Below are positions 40,701 through 53,100 of a stretch of DNA of 64,000 nucleotides, one piece after another. The notes beneath the pieces were generated by a model. That model saw only the letters and a list, made by a program, of their open reading frames with translations, ran no database searches and had not been told where the DNA came from. Position numbers and translations under genes: made by a program. The first letter of the stretch is position 1. Each line of letters starts with the position of its first letter. The DNA lies in contig VZRS01002795.1 in assembly GCA_013398055.1 (NCBI GenBank), positions 256,450 through 320,449 of the forward strand, given 5' to 3'. Source of the DNA: Ifrita kowaldi (Eukaryota > Chordata > Aves > Passeriformes > Cinclosomatidae).

Positions 40701-41997
40701 AAATATCTGACTGGGAGTCCTTGCAAAGGAATGATGAGCCCTTCCTTTGTCCCTGCTGAAATGCATATGCAGTTCATGCCAGCTAAGGCCTATATAGACC
40801 ATTTAAACCATGGAGATATACTGACTTCCACCCGCTGAAGATCCCAGTCTGTATCCTGTTGTTACATTTTGGCATGGCCATAGCCTCACTTCTTGTTTTG
40901 TGCAAATGCAGGCCCTTCAAAGAAAATCTCTGAAGCATGAATTGAAAGACTGAGTTACATAGACATGTATTCCAATTTGTATCATGCAAGGATCTGACCC
41001 AAAGACGTTAACAGTAAATTCTTGTGTCATCTGTGGGAAGTTCTTGTAAACAAATGGTTTTGTCATTAGAGTCATTATAGATGAGCCTTCTTCCTTTTTA
41101 TTTTTTTTTGTTTTCAGCAAATTCTCTGGAAAATGCATGTTTTGAGTGACTAGACTTCTCCGCAGGTTCAGATTGGACTTGTAGAGGACTTTCAGCTGAA
41201 AAAAATGACACTTAAGGTGCTTAAGGTACTTATTTGAGAAAAAAATTGACAGATGCATCTTCAAATGTGTTTTTAGGCACACAAAAAAACCACAAAGGAA
41301 CAGTTCCACATTCACCTGCTAGGACAGTCAAAGTTCCCAGGGAAGCCCAGGCTTGCACCCCTCTCTCATCTGTGTGCTCTTGCTCCCAGCACAGCTCTGC
41401 TCACTCTTGACTGATTATTTTCCCTTTGGCATGGACAAAATCTTTCAACCAAGGAGGAAGAAAATGTACTGAGCATTTGTACAGGGACCCCTGTACACCC
41501 TGGAAGCCGGGCACTGCACATCCCTGCACCCTTCTAACTCAGTTGTATTATTAATTCTGATGAGTATTGCTAGAACAATCCCACAACTTGAATACTTCCA
41601 TGAACTCACGAACAATGGGGTAATTTCATCAGCTCACTGAACCAGTGGAAGTGAAAGAGAGCTCAAGCAGCTTCCTTCTTCATCTTCTGCCTACATGCCT
41701 GTTAATGCCATGATCCTGAGGAATTGCCTGTGCCAAAGTCATGCTGGACAGAAATTGCACTCTGACATTTTTCTAGCATCTCAGAGATGGATACTCGATA
41801 ATCCTAAAATTTAGGACTAAATTTTGGACATCTACTCCTTTGCTGTCCTTACCCTTAGAAAGTTTTGTCTCTGTCTTTCCTCTTGTTATGGAGTGCAGTT
41901 TTTCTCTCTTTACTGTAACCTTTCTTCTATCTAGGGACTATTATCTTTCACTTCATTTGGGACTAACAATTTTCAGTACAGCCTAATTCATAACTAC
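31741..41997. other. Long spacer with minor simple repeats, no gene recognised
   Basis: Ten kilobases without a supportable gene. ORFs reach at most 133 codons (minus, 37750-38151, in a locally GC-richer patch) and match nothing I know. The (GA)9 tract at 36425-36442 is listed separately. A T-rich run of about 18 lies near 39424-39440, and a T run is near 35117. Around 41205-41230 the string cttaaggt is repeated twice. No mobile element was recognised until the LTR at 41998. Confidence 0.55.
36425..36443. repeat. (GA)9 microsatellite
   Basis: An uninterrupted run of nine GA dinucleotides followed by ggg. It is a simple sequence repeat likely to be length-polymorphic. The surrounding short ORF simply reads through it as alternating R and E, which is not evidence of coding. 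Confidence 0.95.
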
Positions 41998-43078
41998 AAC
42001 ATGGTAGAGGGTTGACACTGGCCAGATGCCAGGCACCCACCAAAGCCACTCTCTTACTCCCCTCTGCAGCTGGACAGAGGAAAGAAATTTTAACAAAAGG
42101 TCCATGGGTTGAGATAAGGACTGGGAGAGATCACTCACCAAATACTGTCATGGGCAAAACAGGCTCAACTTAGAGATATGAAGTGAATTTATTACTGACA
42201 AAATCAGAGCAGGATAATGAGAAGTAAAATAAGCCCTTAACACCACCTTCCTGCCACCCCTCCCTCCTTCCCAGCTCTACCTCCTACCTCCTCTACCCCA
42301 GCAGCACAGGGAGACAGCAAATGGGGGTTATGGTCAGTTCAGCACCCAAGGCTTTTCCCGCTGCTCAGGGAGAGGAGACCTTCCCCTGCTGCACCGTGGG
42401 GTCCCTCCCACAGGAGACAGTTCTCCATGAACTTCTCTGATGTGAGTCCATCTCACAAGCAACAGCTCTCTGTGACCTGCTGCAGTGTGAGTTCATCCCA
42501 CGGACAGCAGTCCTCCCAAAACTGCTGCAGCATGGGTCACTCTCCCACGGGGTGCAGTCCTCCAAGGACAAGCTGCTCCAGCTTGGGAGCAGGGCCTCTC
42601 TCTCCACGGATCTTCCATGGAGTCACAGACTCCTCTAGGCATCCACCTCCTCTGTTACGTGGGTGGATCTCTGCATCCCTGTGGATCCCCATGGTCTGCA
42701 GGGGCACGGCTGCCTCACCATGGGCTGCACCAGAGGCTGCAGGGGAATCTCAGCTCTCGTGCCTGGAGCACCTCCTTCCCCCTCCTTCTGCACTGACCTT
42801 GATACCTGCAGAATTGTTCCTCTCACATGTTCCCCCCCTGCTCTTCCCCGGCCACAGTTACATCTGCACAATCACTTTTCTTCTTTCTTCTTAAATCTGT
42901 TATCCCAGAGGTGTTACCACCATTTCTAATTGGCCCTGACTTGGACAGCAGCATGTCTGTCTTTGGAGCTACCAGGGATTGGCTCTGCCAGACATGGAGG
43001 AAGCTTCCAGCAGCTTCTCACAGAAGCCCTGTAGCCCCACTGCTACCAAAACTAGGCCATGCAAACCCAGTACAAACA
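41998..43078 (-). mobile_element. Solo LTR of an avian endogenous retrovirus
   Basis: A near-complete LTR of about 1.08 kb in minus orientation. On the minus strand it starts near 43078 with tgtttgtactggg. It has a TATA-like gggataacagatttaa (42890-42905) and an AATAAA poly-A signal at 42188-42193. It ends at the left near ccagtgtcaaccctctaccat, at about 42000. The plus-strand block gacactggccagatgccaggcacccac is shared almost base for base with the LTR at 63707. A tandem array of 45-bp units occupies the part toward the R region (42396-42582). No gag, pol or env sequence is adjacent, so this is a solo LTR left by recombination. The ends are approximate because a clear target-site duplication could not be picked. 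Plus-strand ORFs of 155 and 88 codons here are repeat shadows. Confidence 0.85.
42396..42582 (-). repeat. 45-bp tandem array inside the LTR
   Basis: Four diverged units begin at 42396, 42442, 42487 and 42532, spaced 46, 45 and 45 bp; the last unit is about 51 bp. Each has the same order on the plus strand: gtgRgtccMtcYcac, then a cagtcctcc-like block, then ctgctgcagc or similar. The array lies between the TATA-like box and the poly-A signal, so it would fall in the transcribed R/leader portion or just downstream of the start site. Whether the copies act as regulatory elements is inference. Confidence 0.75.
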
Positions 43079-45740
43079 CTTTGATGGATAACACACTGCC
43101 TCTGGAGACGTGATTTTGATACATAGGTTACACACGTACAGGGGTGTTACAGCCCCATGGCTTTAGGCAGGTGTGAAGAGAAAGTACAGGAGTCTTGTTA
43201 TGATATGTAGAAGTCCTGTCATGAAATTCATGGGACCATTTCACTTTTGTGGAAAAATTAATTTACAAAAGTCCACATTTAAAATTCAAGTATATAACAC
43301 CTGTATCCCATTCCATTCCAAGCACTGTTGAAAGAGCTGGCTCGTTGTTTCCCGAGATGAAAATAATATGTGCTACTTTAGGAAACCAGATTCCATGGTC
43401 AAGCTCAAACAAAATATTTGCACTTTTCTTCTAGGTCAAAAAACAATATCCTGTAATCACTCTGATCACCGCAGGTTTGGGACACTGTTGTTCAGCACCT
43501 CAATTTTAAAAAGTAGGTCCCTACTCATCATATTCAGACATATTAACATGTCTGTAGACTCTCTCTAGGTTTTAAAAAGTCCAGGGACAAGCAATTTCAA
43601 CTATGAAAACTAAAATAATTTTAGTCCTTGTTTTCAAATTTCTGAAATGTTCTTCAAGAAAAAATTTAACTCAACCTGTTTTTCCAGAGGAAGATTCAAG
43701 ATGATGGGTTACATCCTTATTTTATTCTAATTCATAGCATACTGTTCTTAAATTTAGAGGAAAACCACTCTGAATGACTCCTGAAAGAGGGATTCATATA
43801 TTTTAAACAAAACTTTCTATACAAAAGCAACACTGAAACACTATCTTTCCCTCCATAAAGATCTGACTTCATTATGTCAAATGCTAAAGTGTCTCATTAG
43901 GCAATCTTACACTTTGAGCTCATTTCCTAAAAAGTGTTTTGATTTCCTAGTAGTGTAGCAGGCACCAGGGAAAGACATGCACTGTAATTTTCCTGTGTTT
44001 ATTATTTTCTCTTCCTACTGCAGCTTTCTTTTTGCCTCTTTACATTTTTCCCATTGCAAGTTTTGGTCAGAGTCCAGGGGATTGCAGCCGGGTTCTGCAG
44101 GGATTTTTTTTCCTGGTTCTTTCTCTCCATGCATATTTCATGTGCCCATTACTTTAGGTGCCATAAACACAAATTAAAACCAGCATCATTTCTGTCAGAA
44201 AGGGCCACATTTCTCTACTCATTCATTATTTATATTGCTTCCTTAAGTGGTGTTCTTGCTTGGTTGTCTCTAACAGAGGATACAAATTATTTCACAGCCT
44301 TTGTTCATTACCAAGATTGGGCTGATCAGGAACTCCACTGAACTGTAAAAGCAGTGAGGCTCATCTCTGCTGATAGATAAATCTATGAAGAACGTTTGCT
44401 GCTGAACGACCTGCCCCACGCAGCCACAGAAACTACATTATCCTCACCTTTCACTGTGTGTCATGGTAAAGAGATTATTTCTGTGCTTTGGGCCCATTTG
44501 AGCATCAAATATTTAACCTCTGCACCTAGAACGGACTATGAACTTACAAGGTGCATAACCAACCTCTAAATTTGAGTAAATAAAGAGGTGTCCTGTGTCA
44601 CTGTGCCTGGTCTGAACTTCACTTTCTTCTCAGGAACAAGTTCATCTAAAAAGCCATTTGATTTCCCTCTCCTGCTGGTTTGATAAAGACATCTCCAGAT
44701 TCCCTCTAATTTTTACAAAGCTTCCTATTTCATCCTGTATTTACACATGGTCAGATTTGACCCACCTTTTCTTTTTTGCTGCCAGCATTATTACTCTCTG
44801 ATTACATAGCTCTTTCCACCACAGTGCATTACCAACCAAGGTACCTTGAGGGAACAGCTGCAGAGTCTCACACATTTCATTTTGTTATGCAAAAAATGTG
44901 TCCATAAAGCTGAAGCAGAGCCCACTCCACTGATCTTGACTACTGGTCATCTGAGGCCTGCAAAAATTGTGACACTAAAGTGCCTCACATTTTCCTGGGC
45001 AAATAGAGGGAGTTTGCTTCCTACAATCAAAGCCTCAGTTTTTCACATTTTTATATCTGTTCCACACAAAGAGGAAAAGCCACACATTCCCTTTAAAATA
45101 AGAGAAATCACCTTCTCTGCATGTCATGTCAATGAAGACTGAAGCACTGAGAGAAACATCTAATGCTACAAAATTAATAATAAAATTGTGAGACTTGAGC
45201 ACACCACCTTAATTCTACTTCATTCCAGTAGAATCCGAGTGGTCAGTAGGTCTGTGTTACCATGTGCTGCAAGACCATCCGCGAGCTCCACCTAAAGAGG
45301 TGCTAGAGGATTCCCATCTGCTACCAGCAGAATCAGTCAGGACGCTGCATAAATGCAAGATTCCCATTACACAAGGCACAGGGCATTTGAAGGACACTTT
45401 ATTTCCCCCATCAACACCTGTGGTGCTGTGGATCTTGTTGAAGGAGAGGCAACAGCTCCGGTCTAGTACACTCAATCCTTGCAATTTTGTGAGTCACATA
45501 AGGACCAGAGCTTCATCTGAGAGCAATCTGTGGTTTCTGGTGCTGTCAGTGACAAGTAACCTTGCAACGAACCTGACTTTCAGCACCAGTTCTCCTGCAC
45601 TCTTGGAGAGCTGAAGAACAGTCATTAAATGCCTTGGCAATGGGTATTTGCTGTGGGCTCGTGTGTTTCCTTATTTTCAACATGTCACATCTAAGAGTGG
45701 GGAAGGTACAGCATTTCCCTTACTGGAGTACAGCCTGCTT

Positions 45741-45809
45741 GGGAAGAAAGAAGGAGAAATGAAGGGAAAGAAGGAAAAAGGAAGGAGAAAGAAAGGGGAG
45801 AAAAGAGAG
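45741..45809. repeat. Polypurine tract, 69 bp
   Basis: Irregular GGA/GAA/AAAG-type sequence, purine-only on the plus strand except for one t at 45760. Such tracts can adopt triplex structures. Here it is an irregular simple-sequence region with no fixed unit. The ORF reading through it gives a K/E/G-rich peptide that is not evidence of a gene. Confidence 0.85.
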
Positions 45810-46609
45810 CAAAAAATAAGGCCAGTCCATGAAGGTCAGTGCTTTCCCAGGCAAAAATTAAATACCAAGTATGGCCCTGAGACCTCCCAACCATTTTCCT
45901 TCTGAAATCTATCCTTATTCTCAAGGGACTCTTGGTAACGGACTTAACTGTTCCTGCAATAATTACAAACATTTTCACCCATTTCCAGAAATTTCTTTCA
46001 TCCCTTTCTCTTCAGGGAGTCCTTCAGACAGCAATGAAAGCTCTAAAGCAGCAGAGCTCTATCAGAGTAAAGGAAGAGTATTTGAAATTAATTAAGAGAA
46101 CAATATTAGGCAGGTTATGAGCCCTGGGTTGTGCAGAGGCATCACTCTCTCTCCGTGTCTTCTGCAGGCAGCAGCACGGTGGGGGCAGCCAGGGCTGCTG
46201 GCAGGGCAGGAGAGCACTGCCACCAAGTGCAAACCCAGATCCTCCACATCCTCCTGCCAGGAAAACAGTTTTCAAAAGCCCCTATTCACACTCTCTCTTC
46301 AGTCCCTCGCCTTAATAAAACTGTCACAAGTCCCACAGCTGGTCACATTGGGGTTTTTTGATTTTGCAGGCTGTAATTACTCCACCATTTCATCATTTTT
46401 ACTCTGTGAATTATTATCTCAGCCTGTTCTTTCACACCTTCTTTTTAATCATCAGTTTTTTAAGTAACTCTGTATCGACAAAAACTGCTAATATCATTGA
46501 CCTTTTTAAGAGCTGGTTATATTAACTGCATGATGGCAAGGCATGTAGCAATCTGTGAAGTGCAGAAATAAGATCTCCGAGCTGCACTGAAAAGAGAGGG
46601 TAGAACACA

Positions 46610-46709
46610 GCTTCAAGACTTAGAAGATAAGATTAGGTCCTTCCTACATGGGGAATATGGCTTCAAGACTTAGAAAACAAAATTTGGTCCTGGCTATGTG
46701 GGGATGCTG
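46610..46709. repeat. Two-copy 50-bp tandem duplication
   Basis: Unit 1 at 46610-46659 and unit 2 at 46660-46709 both start gcttcaagacttagaa and share ggtcc and gggga blocks at the same offsets. By hand, 39 of 50 positions are identical, with no gaps needed. The divergence suggests an old duplication. It overlaps no gene or repeat family I recognise. Confidence 0.85.
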
Positions 46710-49700
46710 AGGAAAGGTAAGCTGAGCAAATTTAAGGTGTATATTTAAATTGGATCGGGTAAACCACATTATATTGCAAAGAGAATTAAAGGAAACAGAA
46801 TTAAGGCCTATTTTAAATTTTTTTTAAAAGTCAGCTGAGTGAGGTAATGCAATTTCACCAACACATTTAAAATAAAATTTTATTAACTTTCCTGCAGGTC
46901 CTGTCCATACACAGACTAGCCCCAGATCACAATGTAAACAGAAGTGGCTGGAAAATGGTGATATTCCCTCCTGTCGTGCTCTCTGGCACTGGTTTTCTGA
47001 AATTAGTTTTGTTCTGCTCCACACCTGTGTCAGAGAAAGCATCCTGGCTCCTGCTTCAGTTGTCTGAATGCTAGGCAAATAGGCACCGACTCTGCCTCTG
47101 GTTCAGTCACCTGCAGAATGCGGAGGCTACTTTTCTTTAGGAAGGGAAAATGGTGAAGAAAACATTTATTAAATACTCCTGCCTGTTCAGCACTAAAAGA
47201 TGCAAGAACAAACAGAAAAAAACCCATACTCAGTTATCTACGTAAGAAAAGACAGGCCAGTTCTTTCATTTTCCTTTCCTCATTATACTATTAATAACAA
47301 TATAAATGTTTGTGCTTAGCATTTAAATATTTATACTATCAATGAAATCAAGTAAAATTCCGTATAAATATAAAACAATGGAAAATTTGAGCTCCAGACA
47401 CTTGTTTTCTGAATAAGGCAATATTTAGGAACTTCAGCTTGACTCTGCTCCATCACAGTCTTCAAAATCAGCCTGTGCGTGGTTCAGTCCTCTGGACGCC
47501 AGCAAAATTGTTCAGAATTGCCATGAACAATACACTTAGCAAGGCTAATAAGCAGTTCCTTCCTGGCTCGGTTTCACATCACAGTTAAAGGTTAAGGAAA
47601 TAAAATAAAGGAAATGTTAAAGGCTGTTACTAAATATTGCATTTTATTCCCAGCTTCATAACATTAGAGTGGACTCTACAGTGATGCCCTATCAGCTCTT
47701 TCTTGGTGATTGGCTGTATTAAGTCATACTGCTACTTACTTTTAATAACTATATTCCCACTAGTGTTCTTCATAATTTACATATCATACATCAATGAAAA
47801 TAAAAGTTCTGAAAAAACTTTCTCTGCTTCTTCCTTCTATCCTCCTGCCCAGCCTTGGGAAAAACTAGGTGTAGGCTGGAAAAATCACTGAGAACACAGG
47901 GGCCCAGCTGCCAAATCCCTTGCTTAATTGAGAAACAAATGGCCTGGACAAGTGGTTACACACCAAAATGGGCAAGGCAGGAAGTTTCTCATACACTTGC
48001 TCTGCATGTGCCTCTGCCATGCACAGTCTTTGCTGAGCATCTGTGCCTCACTCAGAGCCTGTAAACCATGGCACCAGCCTGTTATGAAGACCCTGCCAGC
48101 ACTTATCACAACCAAGCTCTGTCTTGTGTGCTTCATGGGAAGAACCGAGGTCAGGCAGGGACAATGCTGCTGGGGCTGTGGAGGCATCATGGAGAGAAGG
48201 TTGGTTTGGGTCTTTAGATTCCCTTTCCCAGGGAGAGATTGGGAAGGTAAAGTAGCCTCAATGTTATTTTCAGAGAAAAACATGCGCACCCGAGGCATAT
48301 GCTTTCAGGTCAAGTCATCCAAAGGGTTTTCAAGTCCAGCCAGGATCTTCAAGGTGGGAGCTGCAAATAAGAACAGGAAGAGATGGACAGTGTCTGACCT
48401 TAAACCACTTTCAGAACAAACCTTGGCTGGATTTTGAGTCTAAGCCTGTTGGTGCTGCAAAGTGAAGGAGCCCAGCCAGGCACGTAAACTGAAGACATGG
48501 TACTCCCAAGCGTGTGGTAAAGCACAACAGCCTTGCACTGCGAAAGTGAGGGTAAAGAATCCCTCCCAAAAGTGAGGTCAAAAGCGGGGCAGTCCTTCCA
48601 GGACAATAGTTTCAGATGTCAGCTTTTGGGAAGGAAAGGAAAATACAGCGAAAAACATTGTGCAGCTGCAGGGAAATACCAAGCACTCATTTTAGTACAA
48701 AATTAATGAAGCCAAGGAAAGGTCCTGATTAAGTCTCTTTTTTTAACATATTCCTAGGCTGAAAAATAATGCAGTGGTAAAGCAAAAATAAAGAGAAAGC
48801 CAGCTTACACAGGACATTTACATTAGGCGGGATAGGCCCTTGCAAATGTACAGTAGGAATTAATTGCACTTTGGCAGAGATGGACTAGATGACTTACTGT
48901 AACAGTTCTGGAGGAAGGTAACAGCCAGATAAGTCATCTTGAAAATGCAGCAAGGAAGTTTAGTGTCGCAAAGATTCACAGCAGAAATGGCACTGTTCTT
49001 TTGCATGATAATAAGGAAAAGCACAAAGGGGTGAATTAAGGACAGTGGGTTGGTTTTGCATTTTAATTTCATGATTTTTGTCAGGTTATATTATAACTTA
49101 AATATTCCTAAGAGGTATGGCAATTTTGTTGACTGCAAAATTTGTATCTGTTTTATTTTTGCTTCTCTTTTTCTCCTAAGTAGGAGGGGGAAATATCTTA
49201 TGACAGATTATTAAATCCTAAGTGGTTGATGCAGCTTGGCAATAAGCCTTTTTACAGGGAAGAACATTGGAAATAACTCTGTTTAGTGAGTGTACTACAT
49301 GGCCATATCACAATTATTTTTTCAGGTAATCACCCAGTCTTTATATAAGAATGATTTCTTTACCCTAGAGACGCAAAAAGCTCTTGGGAAAATGTATATT
49401 TAGACATCTCCAAAAAGTGACTTATTTTCCCTGTTCAATACATTAAATCTGGAGATTAGATGATTCACCTGACAGACATCAAGGCCTCCCCAGGAACTGT
49501 TTCATTCTGATAAGCAAATGTGCATTTCATGCCTGCTTACTAGGGAAAAATAACTGTACTTGCACAATATCTTGTAATGACTCTAAAGAGGTGTTTAAAC
49601 ATTGCTAGCATTTTCAACCCCCTACACAAAAAGCAAACAAACACAAAGACAGTCGATATTGTCTCTATACAGTGGGGTATTCAGCTATGCTGGGGCTTTG

Positions 49701-50140
49701 ATTCAGGGTTGGTGAGCATTTACATCTCTGAGACATCTGCTGTCTTCAGACAGGCAGTCATTTTGTCTTCAGACTGGAGCAGGCAGCGGAGAGTCTGCAA
49801 AGAAAATGTGCTTCTTAAAAATGTAATTGAGTCCTCTCTCGTTTAGGGTATTCTGACTGAGAGCACATGGCTGCTACTCATGTAAAGGAAAGCAACATTT
49901 CTACCAGAGTTGTTTATATAGGAAGAATGCTATTCCAGGCTGTCTTTTCAAGGTGGCTTGAAAAAATTATGTGAAGTGCAATAACTAAAAAGAAGGAAAA
50001 AATCAATTTCTTTGTTTAGCATGGGAAGCTAGATCGACCCTACAGCAAGAGCTTATATTTTTCCCAGATGGTTATGTTTCCCCAAAGACAAACTCAGAAC
50101 TGAATTTTTTTTCCCAGCCCTCTAGAATTTAAAGAAGAAA

Positions 50141-50190
50141 GGAAAGGGAAAGGGAAAGGGAAAGGGAAAGGGAAAGGGAAAGGGAAGGGA
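50141..50190. repeat. (GGGAAA)n hexamer array
   Basis: Eight GGG runs occur at 50146, 50152, 50158, 50164, 50170, 50176, 50182 and 50187. They are separated by AAA, except for the last spacer, which is AA. A purine-rich lead-in starts at about 50131. Evenly spaced G3 runs with three-base loops satisfy the standard G3N1-7 G-quadruplex pattern on the plus strand. The array is probably length-variable. Confidence 0.95.
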
Positions 50191-53100
50191 TAAGAATTCA
50201 GACAAGCCACCTAGATTCTTTTTTTCCTCTTCATGTGCAAAGCGAGTGTATGAAGAACAGTTTCCCAGCTGATGACTGTTCATACCACTTAAATAATTAA
50301 GATCTACCTGCCCAGCAGCAAGGTGAATGCCAGTAGTTTGGGCATCTCCAGTTGGAAGGTCAGGAGTTCCAGAGCATCTGAGTGGAAGAATGTGGAGCCT
50401 GGTTTCAGAGAAATATCAGATACTTTGGTAAGTAGCAACAGGGTGGCAATTTGCATAAGAGACTGACGATAATATTGATACTGTCACTTTCTGGAAATGG
50501 CAAACCATTTTTAGAATTCTAAGTGGAAACTATTCAATTTTTATTGAGCACATTATGAGATATTCAGTGTAGAGGCTGGAAACCAAAAGCAGCAGGAGAA
50601 TCAGAGGAGCACAAAGAGACAGAATCAAACCCAAAAAGCTAAGTAAAGATGCAAAGGATACATTGCTATCAAATTTTCAACTCAACAAAGCTTCTCCTTT
50701 GGGACTGCAGAGGGGAGAATTTCACACATTGGGTAAACAGAGGCATGGGTATGGGAAAGGCCAGATTTTCAAATTGTGTTGAAACACAATGAAAAGGGGA
50801 TAAAATAAAATGCTGTGGTTCCCTTGGCTTTATGACTGCAAGAGGTACAAGCTTTGCTCTGCAAGAGGTACTCTGAATTACTCTGCTCATACAGGCTTAA
50901 ATGTCCTTCTGCTCCAGTGCACCTTCTCTCCAAGCAAGTTCTTCCTTTTCTTCCTCTGCCTCAGTCTCAGGGCAGACCACCAACTTGGGACAGTGTGGAT
51001 GTCCTCTTTCAAACTTCTCAGTGCTGAGGACTCCAGTTTTGCCACCATACTTACAATGGACGTCCAATCACCGAATGGGGAGAAGGAAAGTCCCTACATT
51101 AAATTATGTTTTTCAGTCATGTAATCATAGTATTTTGCTCTTATAAAACATATCGTTTTTCATTCAAAGACCTCTGAGCTTCTAGTTGATTGTTTAATTA
51201 AGTCACAAAATGTTCCTGTGATCTAGGAAAATATTGAAATGGGTGAGTAAACTAGTATAGATGAGTAAAGTCATTAGTCAAGATGACTAACAGATGAGAA
51301 ATGTACTAACAAATGGTAATTGTGGTAAAAGCAAATGAGCTTGAAACAGGTTAGAAGAGTGATTTTTAGAGAATAGTTCTGAACACCTACACTCTTTCAT
51401 ATCCAGCAGAAGCTGTGATAGTTCAGAAGTGTCTAAAATCCAGACTAGGCTAGGCTAGGTCTGATTTACCTAGGTGCACTGACATGGACAGAAGAAACAC
51501 TTTTGAAACAAAAGTGTGTGTGTGGCATAGGAACACAGGGCTGAACAGAGCCCTTGAACAACAGGCTCAACTGAGTCCACTCGCTCGCCTACACGGACAA
51601 CCACAGAAACTCAGTATAGCCTAGGAGTACCTACAGACCATACACTACCCACCACCCATCTCCAATGTCAGGTGTCATTTTAGATGCTACTGGTCCAGAA
51701 GTCTGTCCTGAATGCACCTCACTGTCGCTTGGCTCCAGTGGTTGATATGTGATCCCCTTCCTGCATAGATATCTTTACTGAAACCACATGACCAAGACAA
51801 CCATGGTTCTGTTCGGTCATCCCATGCTCGCTTTCCCTGCACTCTGTAGCTCACCAGTACCTTCTGCAGAAGTAACAGGAGAGAGGAGCAGAGACAGACA
51901 GTATCATTTATTTCCCCTGTTGAGTAGTGAGGGTACCAAAGGGCTGATGGATGCGGAGTAATGCTTAGGTAAGATTGACAACTATTTCCTCCTGCTTCAT
52001 ACACATAACCAGCACCCACCTGTTTTCCTCCCACCCAGAGATATTTTTGAAAGCTTCTTCTAGCAAATTTCTGCACCAAAATTAAACCCATATAGCAGTC
52101 AGCCTTATTGCCGTGTTCCCACGTCAGCTGTGTGTCATGACAACAGATGATAGAAATGCTGCTATTCAGGCTTCAGGGTGGTGTTTCTTTTTTTTTTCTC
52201 TTTTCATTTTCTTTTTTTTTTTTTTTTAATTTTAATAGCTTTAAAAAGAGTTCTGAACAAAAGTGCTTGCTCCATGATGCAGCGCTGAGCTAAAACACAC
52301 AGGGCAGGTATACCTGCCCACATGCCAACAGGCAAAAATAAGTAGAGTGGGTGAGGTTTCCTGTGGTGCTGTGGGGGCTGAGGGAGAAACACTTTGAGGA
52401 GAAAAGGAGATGACAAGATAAGAGAAAATGGAAAGGCAGAAGCAGAAGTGCTTCCCTTCCCTGCACCCCTCCCCTGTGGGCCTTTAGCAGCAGGGCAGCT
52501 CTGTGCCTTACACATGGATGTCCCTGTACTGCTCCATGTCCTAAAAAGGGGCAGACCTCCCTGCTTTGGGATGCTCCTTGGCAGACTCCGGCCTGATACA
52601 CCAGAAAGGGTCCTGTTTGCCTCACCTGGTCTACAGTGAAGGAAGGGAGTTTTGAATTTCCAGGCAGGAAAATCTTGCTCTGCAAACATCATCTGAGTTA
52701 TTCCATGGGAGTAAAGCACTAACAAATTAAAGCCTCCTCGCACAAAACAGTGTTATTTCTACAATAATTTCTCCCAGGTCAGACATGGAAATACTCCTTT
52801 CTACTCAATAACTCAAAATTTGTATATATGGCCTTGGTTTTGGTTGTGAGTTTTTGTTTGGTTTTGGTTTGCTTTGGGTTTTTATATGTACTCCTAGATC
52901 CTCGAGGAAGAAATAGAAATTAGCTTAATAAAAGTGGGGTCCCAGTTACTTTAGGATCAGGCTAGGCAAGGGCAGTAAGAAGCTCGTAGAGGCAGGCTCT
53001 CCAGCTGGAATTGCTGCAGTTCACAGCTCATACTTCAGTAATCGTCACATTTGTTTCTGTTTCACAGCATCATAAAAGACAGCAAGCAACTCCTGAGCCA

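Noticed and set aside
42427..43084. ORFs of 155, 88 and 85 codons, plus strand
   Set aside because: They lie within the solo LTR and its GC-rich tandem array. There is no retroviral protein similarity, and LTRs do not normally encode protein.
45648..45905. K/E-rich 85-codon ORF
   Set aside because: The charged run is just the translation of the polypurine tract.
47928..48437. 169-codon plus ORF
   Set aside because: No recognisable domain, a 124-codon ORF overlaps on the other strand, and there are no credible splice or promoter signals.
52204..52743. 179-codon minus ORF, the second longest in the window
   Set aside because: It ends in a lysine run read from a poly-T tract. Its middle is a GC-richer patch with another open frame (minus, 52290-52685) alongside, and no domain is visible.
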